From NCBI GenBank assembly GCA_910592205.1, contig CAJVPJ010000001.1, positions 82,026-146,025 of the forward strand: a stretch of DNA of 64,000 bases, in the 5' to 3' direction. This document shows positions 1-11,965 of the stretch, piece by piece. Below the pieces are notes generated by a model, which saw nothing but the letters and a program-made list of their open reading frames with translations, was not told where the DNA came from and made no database searches. The position numbers were made by a program, and so were the translations under genes. The stretch's first letter is position 1; each line of letters begins with the position of its first letter. The DNA comes from Paraglomus occultum. Its lineage: Eukaryota; Glomeromycota; Glomeromycetes; Paraglomerales; Paraglomeraceae.

Positions 1-256
1 CCAACCATCTTCCTCACAGCGTGAACCAAAAACACAGTATAGTGCAAATCGCCAAATGCTCAATTCAACTGGCCGATCTCCATCATCTGACTCCCGAAGC
101 CGTGGACAATATGTGAAACCATACGACGAATCATCACAGCAACGAGCGCGGAGTGTCAGTCCTCAACCGTCGTCCAGAGGGTTTAGCACGCATAATGAAA
201 ATTGGCATAATGGAATATATAACAGTGCAGGAAATAGAGCAGGAAATTATTTTTAA
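1..256 (+). CDS. 3' end of an unrecognised Ser-rich protein (partial)
   Basis: A reading frame is open from base 2 to a TAA at 254-256, so this is the last exon, or part of it, of a gene that begins before the window. The visible 84 residues are rich in Ser, Arg, Gln and Asn, with patches such as SSDSRSRGQ and RARSVSPQPSSRG, and look disordered. RS/SP pairs of this sort are common in phosphorylated tails of nuclear or signalling proteins, but no domain is visible and no function can be assigned. Confidence 0.45.
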   Translation, partial: QPSSSQREPKTQYSANRQMLNSTGRSPSSDSRSRGQYVKPYDESSQQRARSVSPQPSSRGFSTHNENWHNGIYNSAGNRAGNYF

Positions 257-827
257 TTTGTGTAACAATAGTGGTTATTGTTACAAAAGTATTATGTTAC
301 GTTTTAGTTCGGTTAAGTTATCAATATTTCACCGTCCTTCTTTTAGATTCCTGATTAGATTTGATATTTATTACATTCGCCTTTGTACAAATTAACCATT
401 ATAATAAATTTCTCATCTCTCGACCTTAACATTTTGTGGCTTACAAAAAAATTTTTTTGCTTAAAATAGGATAGTTGTACAGATAATAATAATAATAATA
501 ATAATAATATTGTCGGTATGATTTTTCATTTCCGGTGATTTTTCGTGAATTTGATTTAAATCATTTCATTATTAATTCATGATGTTTATTGTTATTATTA
601 TTGTAACAAATACTGATACTTTGAATGAATTGATTATTCTGCTGATAATAGAGATATGTAGTTACTAGAATCAGAGCAACTATTTAAAATATCTTTGTTG
701 TCCATAATGTCCAACTGATTATTTGTTGATGACTAATGTTACTACGTTTCAACAGCAAATAGTGTAACAAGTATCAATTAGTTGACTTAACTATGAAATT
801 GTTGAATAACTTAGAAAAAAGCATCCA
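257..827. other. AT-rich spacer with an (AAT)n microsatellite
   Basis: Very AT-rich sequence follows the partial gene. A perfect AAT trinucleotide run lies at about 483-509. I see no gene, RNA gene or transposon signature here. Confidence 0.6.
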
Positions 828-1786
828 ACCCAATAAAATTGGGGATACAGGAGCAACAGCCTTTGGCAAAGGCTCTAGAATCAAATTCAACTCTGACTCC
901 GATAAAAATACTTAACGATCCTCGTTAATTAGGATGACGAGGATCGGTGCGGCCTCTGCCGCTCTTCTCGCACCAGCTGTAAACGACGGTGCCACTGACA
1001 ACAGAGCCGACTAACCCATACACTACGTGGGAGCCTATTATAAAAAAATAACGAGTTACATTACCGTCATTTTGATTTTTTCATTTACTATGTTATATTC
1101 CATATGTATTTTATATACTAACCGACTCGAAGCAGCCAACGCTTGCATTGTATAAAGAAACCGGTTTTCTTGTGGACGGCAGTCATGTCAATTCCTCCGT
1201 CACCACAATTGCACTGACTAACGTCAAAAAAGAAACAAAATATAAGCGTTTTGTATCATAATAGCCAAGAACGTTCACAGCAAGTGGCCACGATGCGCTT
1301 GCGTTTCGCTGATCACTATATCCTATTCACCACAAAAGCCAGATAATCTCAACGGCTCTTTTGTCGGTAACGGAGAAGAACGTCCACAGCTATTCAGAAA
1401 TGTAACAGGAACCATAAAGTGTATCCTATGTACCACAGCTAGAGGGATCAAACTCGACAGCTTTATTGGCCAGAGGAACCAACTCAGATCGCTTCGGAGC
1501 TGATATATTTACCAAACTCCGATTTACACCTAGTGGCAGCGTATCCATACACAATATGATGTTTTACTTGAACACAATATCTTGCAAGCTGGATCACGAT
1601 GCGCTTTCAATTCTCCGATTTACACCTAGTGGCAGCGTTCCTTCGGATATAATAACCATTCCACAAATACCCAGTAAGATTCTCACCTGCATCTTATATA
1701 CGCGGGTATACCGCGATTTACGAGAGTCCTCTGCACGACTCTCTCGTATTCGAAGCCCAACGCAGCTCGGCGCCTGCGTCGAATAC
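828..1786. repeat. Hairpin-rich element of unknown type
   Basis: About 1 kb that is more GC-rich than its surroundings and contains a series of perfect-stem hairpins: CCCAAT/ATTGGG near 828-843, AGCCTTT/AAAGGCT at 858-864/868-874, CGATCCTCG/CGAGGATCG at 916-924/938-946, CGCGG/CCGCG at 1701-1705/1711-1715, ACGAGAG/CTCTCGT at 1720-1726/1741-1747 and GTATTCGA/TCGAATAC at 1746-1753/1779-1786, the last with an inner CGCAG/CTGCG stem. A 26-bp direct repeat lies at 1517-1542 and 1613-1638. No supported coding frame crosses it. It may be a non-autonomous repeat or the remnant of one; the type is unknown. Confidence 0.4.
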
Positions 1787-3631
1787 GTTCTGCCGTCCCC
1801 GAATTCGTTTTTCTCTTGATTATGCAGGTTCCTGTCATGCTGCTGGAATAAGATATACTAACAAGGACAATACGATGATTTAGAAACAATCAGATTTAGA
1901 GAAATCACTTTTTTCAAATTATTACCTTCTGCGGTTGAGTTAGTGTGCCTAATAAAGACCTCGAAAAGAGAGAAGCGAGGAAAAAATTTTCTTTCCCCTT
2001 GGTGAGTTTTTCGCGTTACCTGAAATTTAACGGGAAAAGCGGTAGGGATCGGTAACCGCGTTATTCCGTCATCTGATGGTTACTCCCAAAATAGAATATT
2101 CTACGACCGCGCAAACACTATTCGTAAAATATACCTGCAATACTAATTCTTATTACTATAGATCTTTGAATAGCGCGAGATAACTTGCGGTGAAATTTAA
2201 CATGCGTATTGACAATGATTGTAGTTATTACCTTTGAAAGTTTTGTTTTATTTTTTTACATATGATCGATGTATACGCTATTTGTAACTCTTTAAATGAT
2301 CTGTATTCTGCTTTTCATATTAATTTGTGATATCACACTTTTCATATTAATTTGAACATGTGTGGGTTTGTGACTCGTGAAATGCATAGATTGAGTAGTA
2401 CAGTAGATATGCTGATGAGATGGTGGTTTTTTTTCCAGATGACAATTTTATTAATGGATAACGTTTGTCTATCAATATTACAAATCTAACCGGATTTGGA
2501 GACGGAAAAACTCCGTAACGGGAAGGAATAGTCATTTCATTTCCAAAACCGGGTGTTATACCTAAATTTGGAACAGAGACAGTTTTAAGTAAACAACGAA
2601 AAATGTACAATCGGCCGTAATTGGCGTGTAACAGGTAAGCATAAATATGAAAGACTTGTGTAGCGTGGAAATACAAGAACGTGAACTCTTAATGGCATTC
2701 TGTACATATAGGCATCAAAAGAGCCTCGTGGCGTGACTCAGGCAACGTAAAGACTAACAAGTATCAATTTACCATTTACTATTAACAGCACAGTAAATAA
2801 GCAAACTCCAGGCGTCAAAATTGGCTCATCGTATACATATGTACTTTTTGCAATAGTGAGCCTCGAGTTTGAATAATTAATGATAGAATTTTGTATTCTA
2901 CATTGCATTTTATCTTTATAAGATATAAAATTAAAATCTTCTGCTGTATTGTTTTCTAACTCTCCATTGTTTTGTTTTAAGAGCACAATTATAATGATGA
3001 AGTTTGAAGTAAATACTATTTATTTTGTCTTTATGAACAAACCTTTTTCTTCTTTAATTCCCTTGGGCGCCGGCTTTTCACCGCATTTGTATTTACTATC
3101 ATTTTTTATAACGATATATTATGCGCAATTTGTCCAATATTTCTACGTTCAATTAGTTTTATTGTTATTGTTTCATTTCAAATCTTTGAACAAGGGTTTT
3201 TTAAACTGGGAGCTGTATGTATTTAGTACGTTAAAATGAATATGATGAACAAAATAAATAATTAATAAACAAACCATATTTTTAATCAGGCTATAGATTT
3301 AAGTCAAGTTTTAAGTAAGACGTTGCCGTCTAAAGAATTTATAATCTCAAGGAAATAAATTGCTATCAAAAAGAAATATCAGTTTTTTGACAATTAAAGG
3401 CGATCAACTACTGTTATGAGACTTCTTGCAGTATTTTCTATATCTCTTAGCGACAAAGTACTGGTATAACGCAAAGAGATTAATATGCCCGTTAGACGAC
3501 TAATGCAATTACACGATTATTATTCTTGTTTAAGGCTATCAAAGAACAACCATAGTATTGTATAATAGTAACACGTGAGACATCTCGTGACATTTGTCAA
3601 AGCACCCTGAGCTGCTCGATTCATTCCTCAA
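1787..3631. other. Spacer with no recognised gene
   Basis: Open frames exist, for example minus 2347-2676 and 2738-2986 and plus 2949-3239, but none has recognisable domain content or a convincing intron model, and their residue use looks like translated AT-rich spacer. The last few hundred bases before 3632 should hold the RPP40 promoter. Confidence 0.5.
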
Positions 3632-5198
3632 ATGGAGCCGTTTAGATCCAAACTGTATATCTCCCGTTCTTTATTTGCCTCATCTAAATCTCGTCATGAC
3701 AACATCATATTTGGCCATCCATTCAATCATCATGTGGATCTATTCCTGCCGACTGTTGTTTCTTCAGAAAACGTAAATCTATGGAACACTGGCGAGATAT
3801 TTTATTATAAAGTCAATTTGCCATTATCATATTTTATCGACGAATCATTTATTAACAACTATGTTAACAAAGGTTCGTAACTTCGAGTCGTTTCATTCGT
3901 TACTCATGTGATGGTTTTAAACTGAGGGATGCTGAAATGTTGGCTAATTCTTAAGACTGGATGTAGGTCAGGTCATTGCATTAAGCTTGACTGAAGGAAT
4001 AGATATCTCAGACGTGTTCTCTATCGACGGGAATGGTAATGATAATGAGTTGCCTGAGCCTGGATAATTAGGAATCCATTAATATACATATTCGCTTGGA
4101 TTTTGACATGTAGGTATATTGACACTAAATGTAACAAAAGATACGTATGAATCACTTGGACTTGCGGGAAAGGCGGCCAGATTTGGATCTAGAAATCAAA
4201 GATTTGGTAAATGACTTGAATGGGAATTAACAAGCCCTCATACCTGTGATTTAGTTTGGACGTGTGAACTTTACATGAGACTCGTTGCATAACCCAGTCA
4301 TTATTTTACACTAGTTATTGAGCTCCAATTATCGGCCAAGGCAATGAGTCCAGGAAAGAAATTTTACGAAAGGATAAAATGGTGCTTTGAACACACGCTT
4401 GTTGATTCATTTCCATTTGTAATTATGTATATCAATGCGAGTGAGTGTTCATATACCAAGATTCGATTTACACCAAGTTCATTAACTGATTAATATCCGC
4501 ACTCTATATAGCAACTAATAAGCCATCCGAAATGAAGTTTCCGTCTGTATTCCAATTTCAGAAATTCACAGTACAACCTTCATTACAATCAACGTCGCAT
4601 ATATTGATACCAGATATTAGTTTGATAAAGAATCCAACAAATGATTACTGGAAGTACAGAGCGATCGAAGTGTACGATTGGATTGGAATGGCATCATTAC
4701 AAGCGGATAGGTATGTATACAAAAAGCAAGCTTGTATATGCATAGATTTCATATATGCTCACGTTGATGTATACATTCGTAGAATTAACTCTGATGACAA
4801 TGTGGATTCATATGTCTCGCTCTATAAACCTCCTGATCCATATTATTCTGGCAACGGGTCACTCATCAAATGGACAGGCTTGATCTCATCGGCTTCGATA
4901 TTTTCTATCTTGCAAAATACACTGCGAGTATTCTTTGTCATTGATATTTTACATTACTTCTCACTATTCTCAACGTTTAGTAAATTCTTTCGCTTTCTCT
5001 CGTAGTGATCTGGTAAAGTCGATGGACATTCCGTGGGCAGCTTTGACAGTATGTGGGTTTGCAGATTCACCTATCTCATGGATTAAACAAGAGCATGGCT
5101 TTTTAATGAGTGGAGAGAATAATTACACTTTTATTGTCTGGAATGATGGTACCTACGTTCTCTATGAAGCTGTTGGAAGTTGTGATGGTTACTCTTGA
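3632..5198 (+). CDS. RPP40: RNase P/MRP protein subunit p40 (RPP40 homologue), seven exons
   Basis: Nuclear protein subunit of RNase P and RNase MRP, which mature tRNA 5' ends and pre-rRNA. Exons read as 3632-3872, 3967-4035, 4114-4206, 4315-4440, 4512-4710, 4783-about 4926 and 5006-5198, giving about 354 residues against 363 in human p40. The joined product follows human p40 from end to end. An early SRH block and NTGEIFYYKVNLPL match the family's SRH and NTGPYYFVKNLPL; KDTYESLGL matches KDTYEETGL; RAIEVYDWIG matches RALELFDWLG; FADSPISW with EHGF and GEN-YTF match the C-terminal block. Exon phases agree at all junctions except exon 6/7: donor gtattc at 4928 does not keep frame with the tag at 5003-5005, so that junction is unsettled (a GC donor at 4924 would keep frame). 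No upstream partner gene is apparent. Confidence 0.9.
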
Positions 5199-5545
5199 CG
5201 GAAGATTTGTTGATAAGCAGCAACAGGATACTAATGCACAAAGTAATAACTTGACCGTATTTTGGCCGATGAGATTCAAAACGATTCATTCGTAGTCATT
5301 TGTTCGCAGAGCCTTGTTTAGAGCATCACATTGGTTCTAGGAAAATTAATATAAATATACGAAATTTTTTGTATACACGTAAATACTATACATTATAACC
5401 TACAGCAAGCTGAAAATCTGGACGCTATAATTGGCGATTTCAATTCTTGGATCTCGGCATCACTCGGACTGATGACTATTGAAAGGAGATAGCAACCAAA
5501 ACAATAATCTTTTCTCAATGCCCGAGTGATTTCCGTAGATCATAC
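5199..5545. other. Spacer, nothing recognised
   Basis: Short spacer between RPP40 and the dead Tc1 element. It should contain the RPP40 3' UTR and polyadenylation site. I see no other feature. Confidence 0.5.
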
Positions 5546-5549
5546 TTAC

Positions 5550-6420
5550 AGTGGTGTGCAAAAAAAAATGACAACTGTTTAAACCGCCCTGGCTTTACAA
5601 CGAACAAACTAATAGACACGTATAACATGTCATGTTTAAAGCTTGAAAGCGGTAGATTCTATTACTATGAATTAATATGATATTCTTCAACCCTTCTTTC
5701 AATAACCTCTCTACAACGTTGTTCCATTGAATCTACCAAACTGACTAGAAGGCTATCTGGGATGTTATTCCACTCTTCGACGAAAAACTTCTTCATTCAC
5801 TGATATTTTTAGGTTTACGTCTTTCCATGATTAAATCTGGACTGTTAGTGGGCCAGTCAATAACTGTAGGATGAAGAAATTCCTTAGCAATGTGACTAGT
5901 ATGCTAAGGATCGTTGTCTTGCTGTAGTCGCCATTTGCCCTTCTTATCCCCGATATCTCAATGTAATACTTTGCATCCATTATTTGTCTAAAACAATGCC
6001 TTGCTTTTACGCAAAATCCACCCCATGCGAAGATTTTGCGTCGGTCTTTTGGCGTTGCCCGAATTTGTCTCACATTCTCATAGTTAGATATACGCGACCG
6101 CGTTTCGTTTACTCTCGTTGCTACCGCGGTGAAAGATTAATGATATAGTCAGTGTTTCTTCGAATACATTGGCCGATTGCTCGAGAAGCGTCAGGCATTA
6201 TTTTTTTATGGTGACCGTTCCCCCTTATTATTAAATCTATTGCTATCACCCAGACCATGGGGCGGGAACCGCTGTTACTGTTAATATTGTTATTTTATAT
6301 CGTCCAAGCGTTGAGATTACGGTATACAGTTTTGAGCGAAATCTTTATCAGGGAGTGGATTTCAGAAGCATTACGTGTTCCATGCTTCATATCATTTGGC
6401 GCCGATATTCTTGCTTAAAT
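5550..6420 (-). pseudogene. Degenerate Tc1-like transposase
   Basis: Minus-strand remains of a Tc1/mariner DDE transposase. From the N-terminal side, near 6390 to 6310, a helix-turn-helix remnant reads NASEIHSLIKISLKTVYRNL. Frame changes follow to about 6073, where the DDE core shows AWGGFCV and then, near 5950-5830, RLQQDNDP-HTSHIAKEFL and VIDWPTNSPDL, the classic second and third catalytic blocks. The C-terminal EEWNNIPDSLL lies near 5770. The Lys of DPKHTS is replaced by a stop, and other stops and shifts break the frame, so it is dead. At the 3' side, TACAGTGGTGTGCAAAAAA at about 5549-5567 matches a Tc1 terminal repeat next to a TA; I cannot find the matching repeat near 6430. Confidence 0.82.
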
Positions 6421-6429
6421 GGAGCCATT

Positions 6430-7288
6430 TTCGCAACGAAATAAAAACAAAGTTATAATTATAAAGCAGTCAAGTTTTGGGTTTGTTTTACATGACGCGA
6501 TTTTTGGTCCAAAATTGAACGTGAGCTGAAATGATTGTTTACCCTTCATGACCAAAACACTATGTCAATATCGAAGGGGAATAACATTTGGTCAGGCGAG
6601 GAGGTATTCAATTAGTGTCGAATTGGCCAGGAATTTTGAATAACTTCGCGATTTAATGCGTTGAGCAAATCATTCACATTAGATAAAATACTACGAACGA
6701 ACGGTAGTAAAATCTGAGAATGAATCTTAATTAGACGCGTCTAATAATAAGTTTTTCGACTAAGGATTTTATTAGTTGTTCTCCTAACAGTAGTTCTATT
6801 CTTGCGCATCGTTTTGCTGAACGGAAGTGTCTATTGCTTTGGTGGTCGAAATTAAGCCGGATAGGACAGCTTAAGCAGATTGTTCACTTATTCAGTGCAA
6901 TATTTTATTTGTTTAATCAAATTATTTCGCACAGCATTCAAGTGAGAATTTATACCTTGACGATAGGAGGCATAGAGGCGCATATCCCCAGTCAATTTGG
7001 ACACAAATGCTCTTCTGGGTGACAATGGTATTTAAAAAGTGGCCTCTACACATTTATATTATAAACGAAGCAAGAACTTACTTCTTTAGCTTATGTTGAC
7101 TATGTCGACAACTCTCTGCTTACGTAGGTTAGGTATTATATGAAAAACTCTAATATTAATATAGTTAGCATTCTCCGCGAATAAACTTTATTTCATTTAG
7201 TTGAAATCACGAGAGCGGATTACTTCCCGGTTTGATGAGGATAATCTTTAAACCAAGTCGATCTTTTTTTTTTTTTGCATAGTAATAG
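6430..7288. other. Spacer, nothing recognised
   Basis: AT-rich sequence between the Tc1 remains and AIM24. The frame at 6834-7022 has no recognisable content. The AIM24 promoter should lie at the right end, where a T-run at 7263-7277 precedes the start codon. Confidence 0.45.
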
Positions 7289-7303
7289 TTGAATTCAAGA
7301 GAC

Positions 7304-9196
7304 ATGCAGTCAGCAACATTGGGCCTAGTGCGTGTAAGAAACCCATTTCCACGATACTTTTTACGCAGCTATGCGGGATTAGCATATAATGCCAATCCGT
7401 CTGGGACAGAGGATAAAGGAAAGACAGCTTCAAAGAACGATGATGGGTCTAGTACTATATCTTCTCTATCTCCTGGTGAGCTTACTAACTGAACTAGAAT
7501 GTTCGAGTCTTCATCATGTGTTTCATTACTCAAACATTTGATTATAAATGAAGGAATAAATACCGCGGCAAACTGGATACAACACCCGATACCTGATCCT
7601 GCTTTTGAAGTCATATCAGCCGGTACTCCGGGTGCTTTGCTTTACGTGAAGATTCCTCCTAGATCAGAAATATATGCAACTCCGGCGACAGTTATTGCAG
7701 CATCGGGCAAAGTGTGAATTGATTAATTATCCGATTTTTTGTTTGATAATTCGTTGTTGAACAAGTAAACGGATCGATCATCTAACCTCGTAATTTTCGT
7801 CAATTATTTACGTTCTTAAAGGTCCGTACTGAGCGTTCGACAGATGGGAATATTATCATGGCCATGGGAAGAAAACTTGCTGGCGGTTTATTGGTCTATC
7901 ATAAGGTAAACATCATATTCACCAAGCATTGTATGGGCATTCATCTGACTATTTTATATTCATACAGCTGATTACAGACGCTTATTCGGGTGATGCATTA
8001 CTTGCACCCTCTCCATTGTCAGATATTGCAGCAATCCAGATGGATGGGCGTTCAGATTACTATGTACGCAAGGGAGCTTTTTTTGCGAAAGGACCGCGTG
8101 TATCTTTAAAGGTTGAAAGGATAAGAGGAATGGTAAGTAAAAACAATTACAAAGGAATTATTATAGCGTAAAAAAGTAGTATTCACAGAACATCATTCTA
8201 AGATGTATTCGGTATTGGATGTATATCATAGGGAGCTCTGAATAAATTCGCCTATCGCATCTCTGGGCGGGGTACTTTGGTAATTTCCGGCCACGGCTCG
8301 ATCCATCGTCTGGTATTAAATGCCGGTGATGAATATCTGGTGAACCCGAAGTAAGAAGTTCACACACACTATACACATACAGTACATACAAACATACATA
8401 TAGATATAGTTGGTCTGCTGATTTATAACCTAATTGATTTCACTTTGTACCTTTATTCGTATTTAGGCATCTTGTTGCATGGGACGCATTTACTTATCCG
8501 ATAATATCATCTCCATTGGTTGGCCGCTCGGGCCATACAAGGCTAAAATTTCTATCAAATAAAATGGCAAACTTGGTACCCCAGAGAGCATCGACGTTTA
8601 TTGAGAACGTGAAAATGAGCCCATCCGTGAAGTCAACATTGGATAGAATTCGAAGGATGACAGTCAGGACAAGAAAGTGGGCATTGGGTGGGCCAGTATG
8701 TTTACAAGGAGAAGTGTAATATGTATACGTGTATGTATTGGACTTGTCACTGATTACCGTCACTAAGATCCCGTTTCATTGTTTCTCAGGAGTATTTGAA
8801 ATTAAGCGGTCCTGGAGACTTTTATATAGCGAGCCGTGTTGAGCCAGTTCTACTAGGACTGAAATCGTAAGCGATCATTACTTGTACTTTGCCTACTTAT
8901 AAATTGTTTAATGTCTTCAACAGTTCGGATCTAAGATACTCTTTCCTTCCTACCCCAGTCTCACCTCGCCAACTATAGAAGAACTCGAGGCAACGGATGT
9001 ACCGTTCACTCCTCCTGCCAGTAGGATTCAACAGGCCCCTACGCCTCCGACAATTTCATACGCAGAAGTAACAAATGGAACGGTCAATTTCTTCCCTACA
9101 TCTTCGGCCTTATCACCCACCCCTTCCAAGCCTAAGACTAGAATAGGCCGTATAAGTGGACTATTACAACTAAGGAAAATATTTGGTGGTTGGTAG
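7304..9196 (+). CDS. AIM24: AIM24-family mitochondrial protein, eight exons
   Basis: Homologue of yeast Aim24, an inner mitochondrial membrane protein needed for normal cristae and MICOS stability. The N-terminus (RVRNPFPRYFLRSYAG) is Arg-rich and suits a targeting peptide. The body carries the family core: FEVISAGTPGALLYVKIPP, then LLVYHKLITDAYSGDALLAP, SGRGTLVISGHGSIHRLVL with AGDEYLVNPKHLVAWDA, and a late EYLKLSGPGDFYIASR strand. Supported exons: 7498-7711, 7822-7905, 7968-8132, 8232-8350, 8467-8695, 8790-8866 and 8959-9196, all in phase with one another. Exon 1 runs from 7304 (or ATG 7289 upstream in frame) to about 7475, but its splice to exon 2 is one base out of frame with the obvious gtgagc donor, so the exact join is open. 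Convergent with CCT2. Confidence 0.85.
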
Positions 9197-9483
9197 GTGG
9201 CATAAACGTCGAATGAGTGTTGGGTTTGTATTTTTAGACATCGAGCTGTGAAGCCTTGATTTTGGAAATATAATGGCCAGAATTTGGTTACAATTATTGA
9301 CTTTTATTAGCGGCTTATATTGATTCTCTATTCTTGCTGAAATTTCGATTATAAAATTACGAAACCATGTTTTGCGAACATGTTTTGCTAATTGGCTGTG
9401 CGCTTTCTGAAAAATTTTCGCATATAACATAAGTAAAATTATTCACAATGATTATGTTAATACACAAATACGACTCGCTTTTC

Positions 9484-11656
9484 TTACCGTGGTGCGCATC
9501 TAATGATATCATCTACACGTAAAATCATCTCTGCGGCTTCCGAAGCACTGAGAACCACTTGGCGTTTCAACTTGTAGGACTCGGTAACACCTAGTTCTTG
9601 CATGTCACCGATAGATCCATTTATCATATCTAGCAAAACCCATCAAGGTGAGCAGAAGGAACACATGCCAACAATACTCGCGCGCTATCGTTCACATTAT
9701 GAGAAACTTACCAAGACCAGAAGTCGATTTACCCTCATAATGAGCTGCACGCAATCGAGCGACAAGATCAGAACTGTCATAACCGGCGTTATCTGCTAGA
9801 ATTGTAGGAATCTACTAAAAGAGACATTTAATTAGTTTCAACTTCAATTGTCTTGATAAATAGATGATATCATGATGTATTTCTTCGCTAGACCTTTCTT
9901 AAAGCTTTCGCAAATGCTTCAATAGCAACGGCTTTCTTTCCCGCCGTCTTAGCCGCCACCTCATCCACCGCTTTCGACATAAGCGTCTCTGAACATCCAC
10001 CGCCAAGTACAGTACGCGTCTCCCTCACTGTCTGCGTTAGCACACTCAATGCATCATGCAACGATCGTTCTGCTTCATCCAAAAGCTGATTTGTTGCCCC
10101 TCTTATTACAACAGTGCACGCTTCTCCAGCTGCAACTCCAGAGAATTTAATAAGCTTATCTTCTCCAATGATAATCTCTTCAATAACGTCACAATGACCG
10201 AGTTTAACTAACTCGGGATGATCAAAGGTCGATGCGATTTCACCGCCAGTAACCAAAGCCAACCGCTCGACACCATCGAAATCAGCATGTTCAATAGCCA
10301 TAATACCAGCATCGGCGAACAACTGTTCTGGCCAGTTATATATCAACTGGCGATTAACAAAACAATTAATTCCGTGAGCTTTGATCTTTTCAACCTTCTC
10401 CTTCATTTTATCGCGTTCAGCTCTTTCCAATTCAGCGAGTTTACCAGTAGCATCTACCCGAATACGGGCACCAAATATCTTAATTTTGTCTGTATCCATC
10501 GGCGTATTAGCGATAAGTATATTGGCGTTTTCGATTCGCTTTGGTTGATTGACTCCGATTTTCTTATCTAGGATAAAGCCTTCATCGAGATAGGAGTCGG
10601 TTAGTCGACCACCAACTTTTTTAATTATTTGAATGTTCTCTAGGTTCGTGCTGCCTTTTAGTCGAAGAACGGCATTGACGGCTAGTTCGGCAAAGTAATC
10701 TTTATTTTGTGATAAAACTTTGGAGCTTAGAGTTGTTCGCGCAATATTAAAAAGATCTTTTTTGAATGCTTCATTGTCACTCCTATAACAGAGAAATTGT
10801 CAGAACTAATAATCTCAATGTGTACATCATTCTGATTATTAGATACAAACCCATTATCCATGGCAGATCCTTCTAAAGCTTTAAGAGCTGCGTCACTCGC
10901 AATACGATAACCCTCAACAATAGTTTGCGGGTGGATCTTCTGATTCACTAGAATCTCTGCTTCACGTAACAGTTCTGCGGCAAGAACGCATACTGATGTT
11001 GTACCATCACCGACTTCATCATCTTGAACTTTTGAGATATCTGTAATGAATAGAGTCAAGGAAGAATACGTGTTTCTGATTATAACCACTAAAAATTTCC
11101 GGATCAGTCAAATGGATACTGACAAGAATTTTAGCGGCCGCGTTATCGAGTACGATAGACTCTAAAATCGTAGCACCATCGTTCGTAACCATGATTTCGC
11201 CTTTATTCATAGATTGAAGAATCTTGTCCTATTTTACAAAAGTTTAATTGACAATCGGATTAATTCATATAAACAAAGAGAGTCGAAGGTTAATGATCTT
11301 AATTGGATAATTTCTATCCAGACTTTCTGATTAACATGACATCATACCATTCCTTTTGGGCCCAAGGTACTTTTTACCAGATCACCGATTGCAATAGCGC
11401 CAATGAATGAGGACTGTCAAGAAATATGTCAATTACGATGTTGATAAAGCTAAACACACAATTTTTTTCTTATTATTTACCAATCGCGCATTCTCGGCGC
11501 GTTCTTCTGTGGCTTCATCTTGAAAAATTTGTACAGGAGCAAAAGCCTATACAAGTTGTAGACTTTATCGTTAATTTAACGACAAGATCGTCTCAGGAAA
11601 CTCACTAAACCAACATAAAGAATATGTTTGACTGCGAAAGTATGTCTAATTACCAT
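9484..11656 (-). CDS. CCT2: T-complex protein 1 subunit beta (CCT2), eight exons
   Basis: Subunit of the cytosolic TRiC/CCT chaperonin, which folds actin and tubulin. Exons on the minus strand: 11654-11656, 11481-11546, 11348-11413, 11120-11228, 10851-11040, 9894-10782, 9712-9811 and 9484-9629, all in phase. Diagnostic motifs are present: [22 protein letters not shown], the nucleotide-binding [11 protein letters not shown], and the beta-specific [16 protein letters not shown] with [37 protein letters not shown] and [13 protein letters not shown] follow, then a C-terminus ending [11 protein letters not shown]. The first coding exon is the start codon alone (ATG|gtaatt), giving [10 protein letters not shown], which fits the short N-terminus of the family. 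Divergent from the Crinkler gene with 309 bp between start codons. Confidence 0.95.
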
Positions 11657-11965
11657 TTCGAAATGACAACGAGAGCTAGAGAACGAGAATAAGGAATTTT
11701 TATTGATTCGAGATGGAATACCCAATGATTAATTCGCATTCCCAAGATATCCTTCTAAATATGACGTAATCAAAATTTGGCTTTTCTTTACAAGCCACCT
11801 TGTAAAATAAACAATTGTCCACCTCCACGATCCTGAATTCCATTAAACAAAGAACCAAGGTATTTCAGGTGTGTGATTTTTGACGACAATGCTAGCTCTA
11901 CACATTCTTATAATTCACAGACGACGGCTTTGTAGATTAAACTAACCTTCCCTCTCTGTCTAGCC
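11657..11965. promoter_or_regulatory. Shared 5' region of CCT2 and the Crinkler gene
   Basis: 309 bp between two divergent start codons must hold both promoters and 5' UTRs. I see no clear TATA box or operator. A shared region next to a housekeeping chaperonin could give the effector-like gene constitutive expression; that is inference. Confidence 0.4.

Noticed and set aside
2347-2986. Minus-strand frames of 109 and 82 residues
   Set aside because: No recognisable domain, no consistent splice model and composition like translated spacer.
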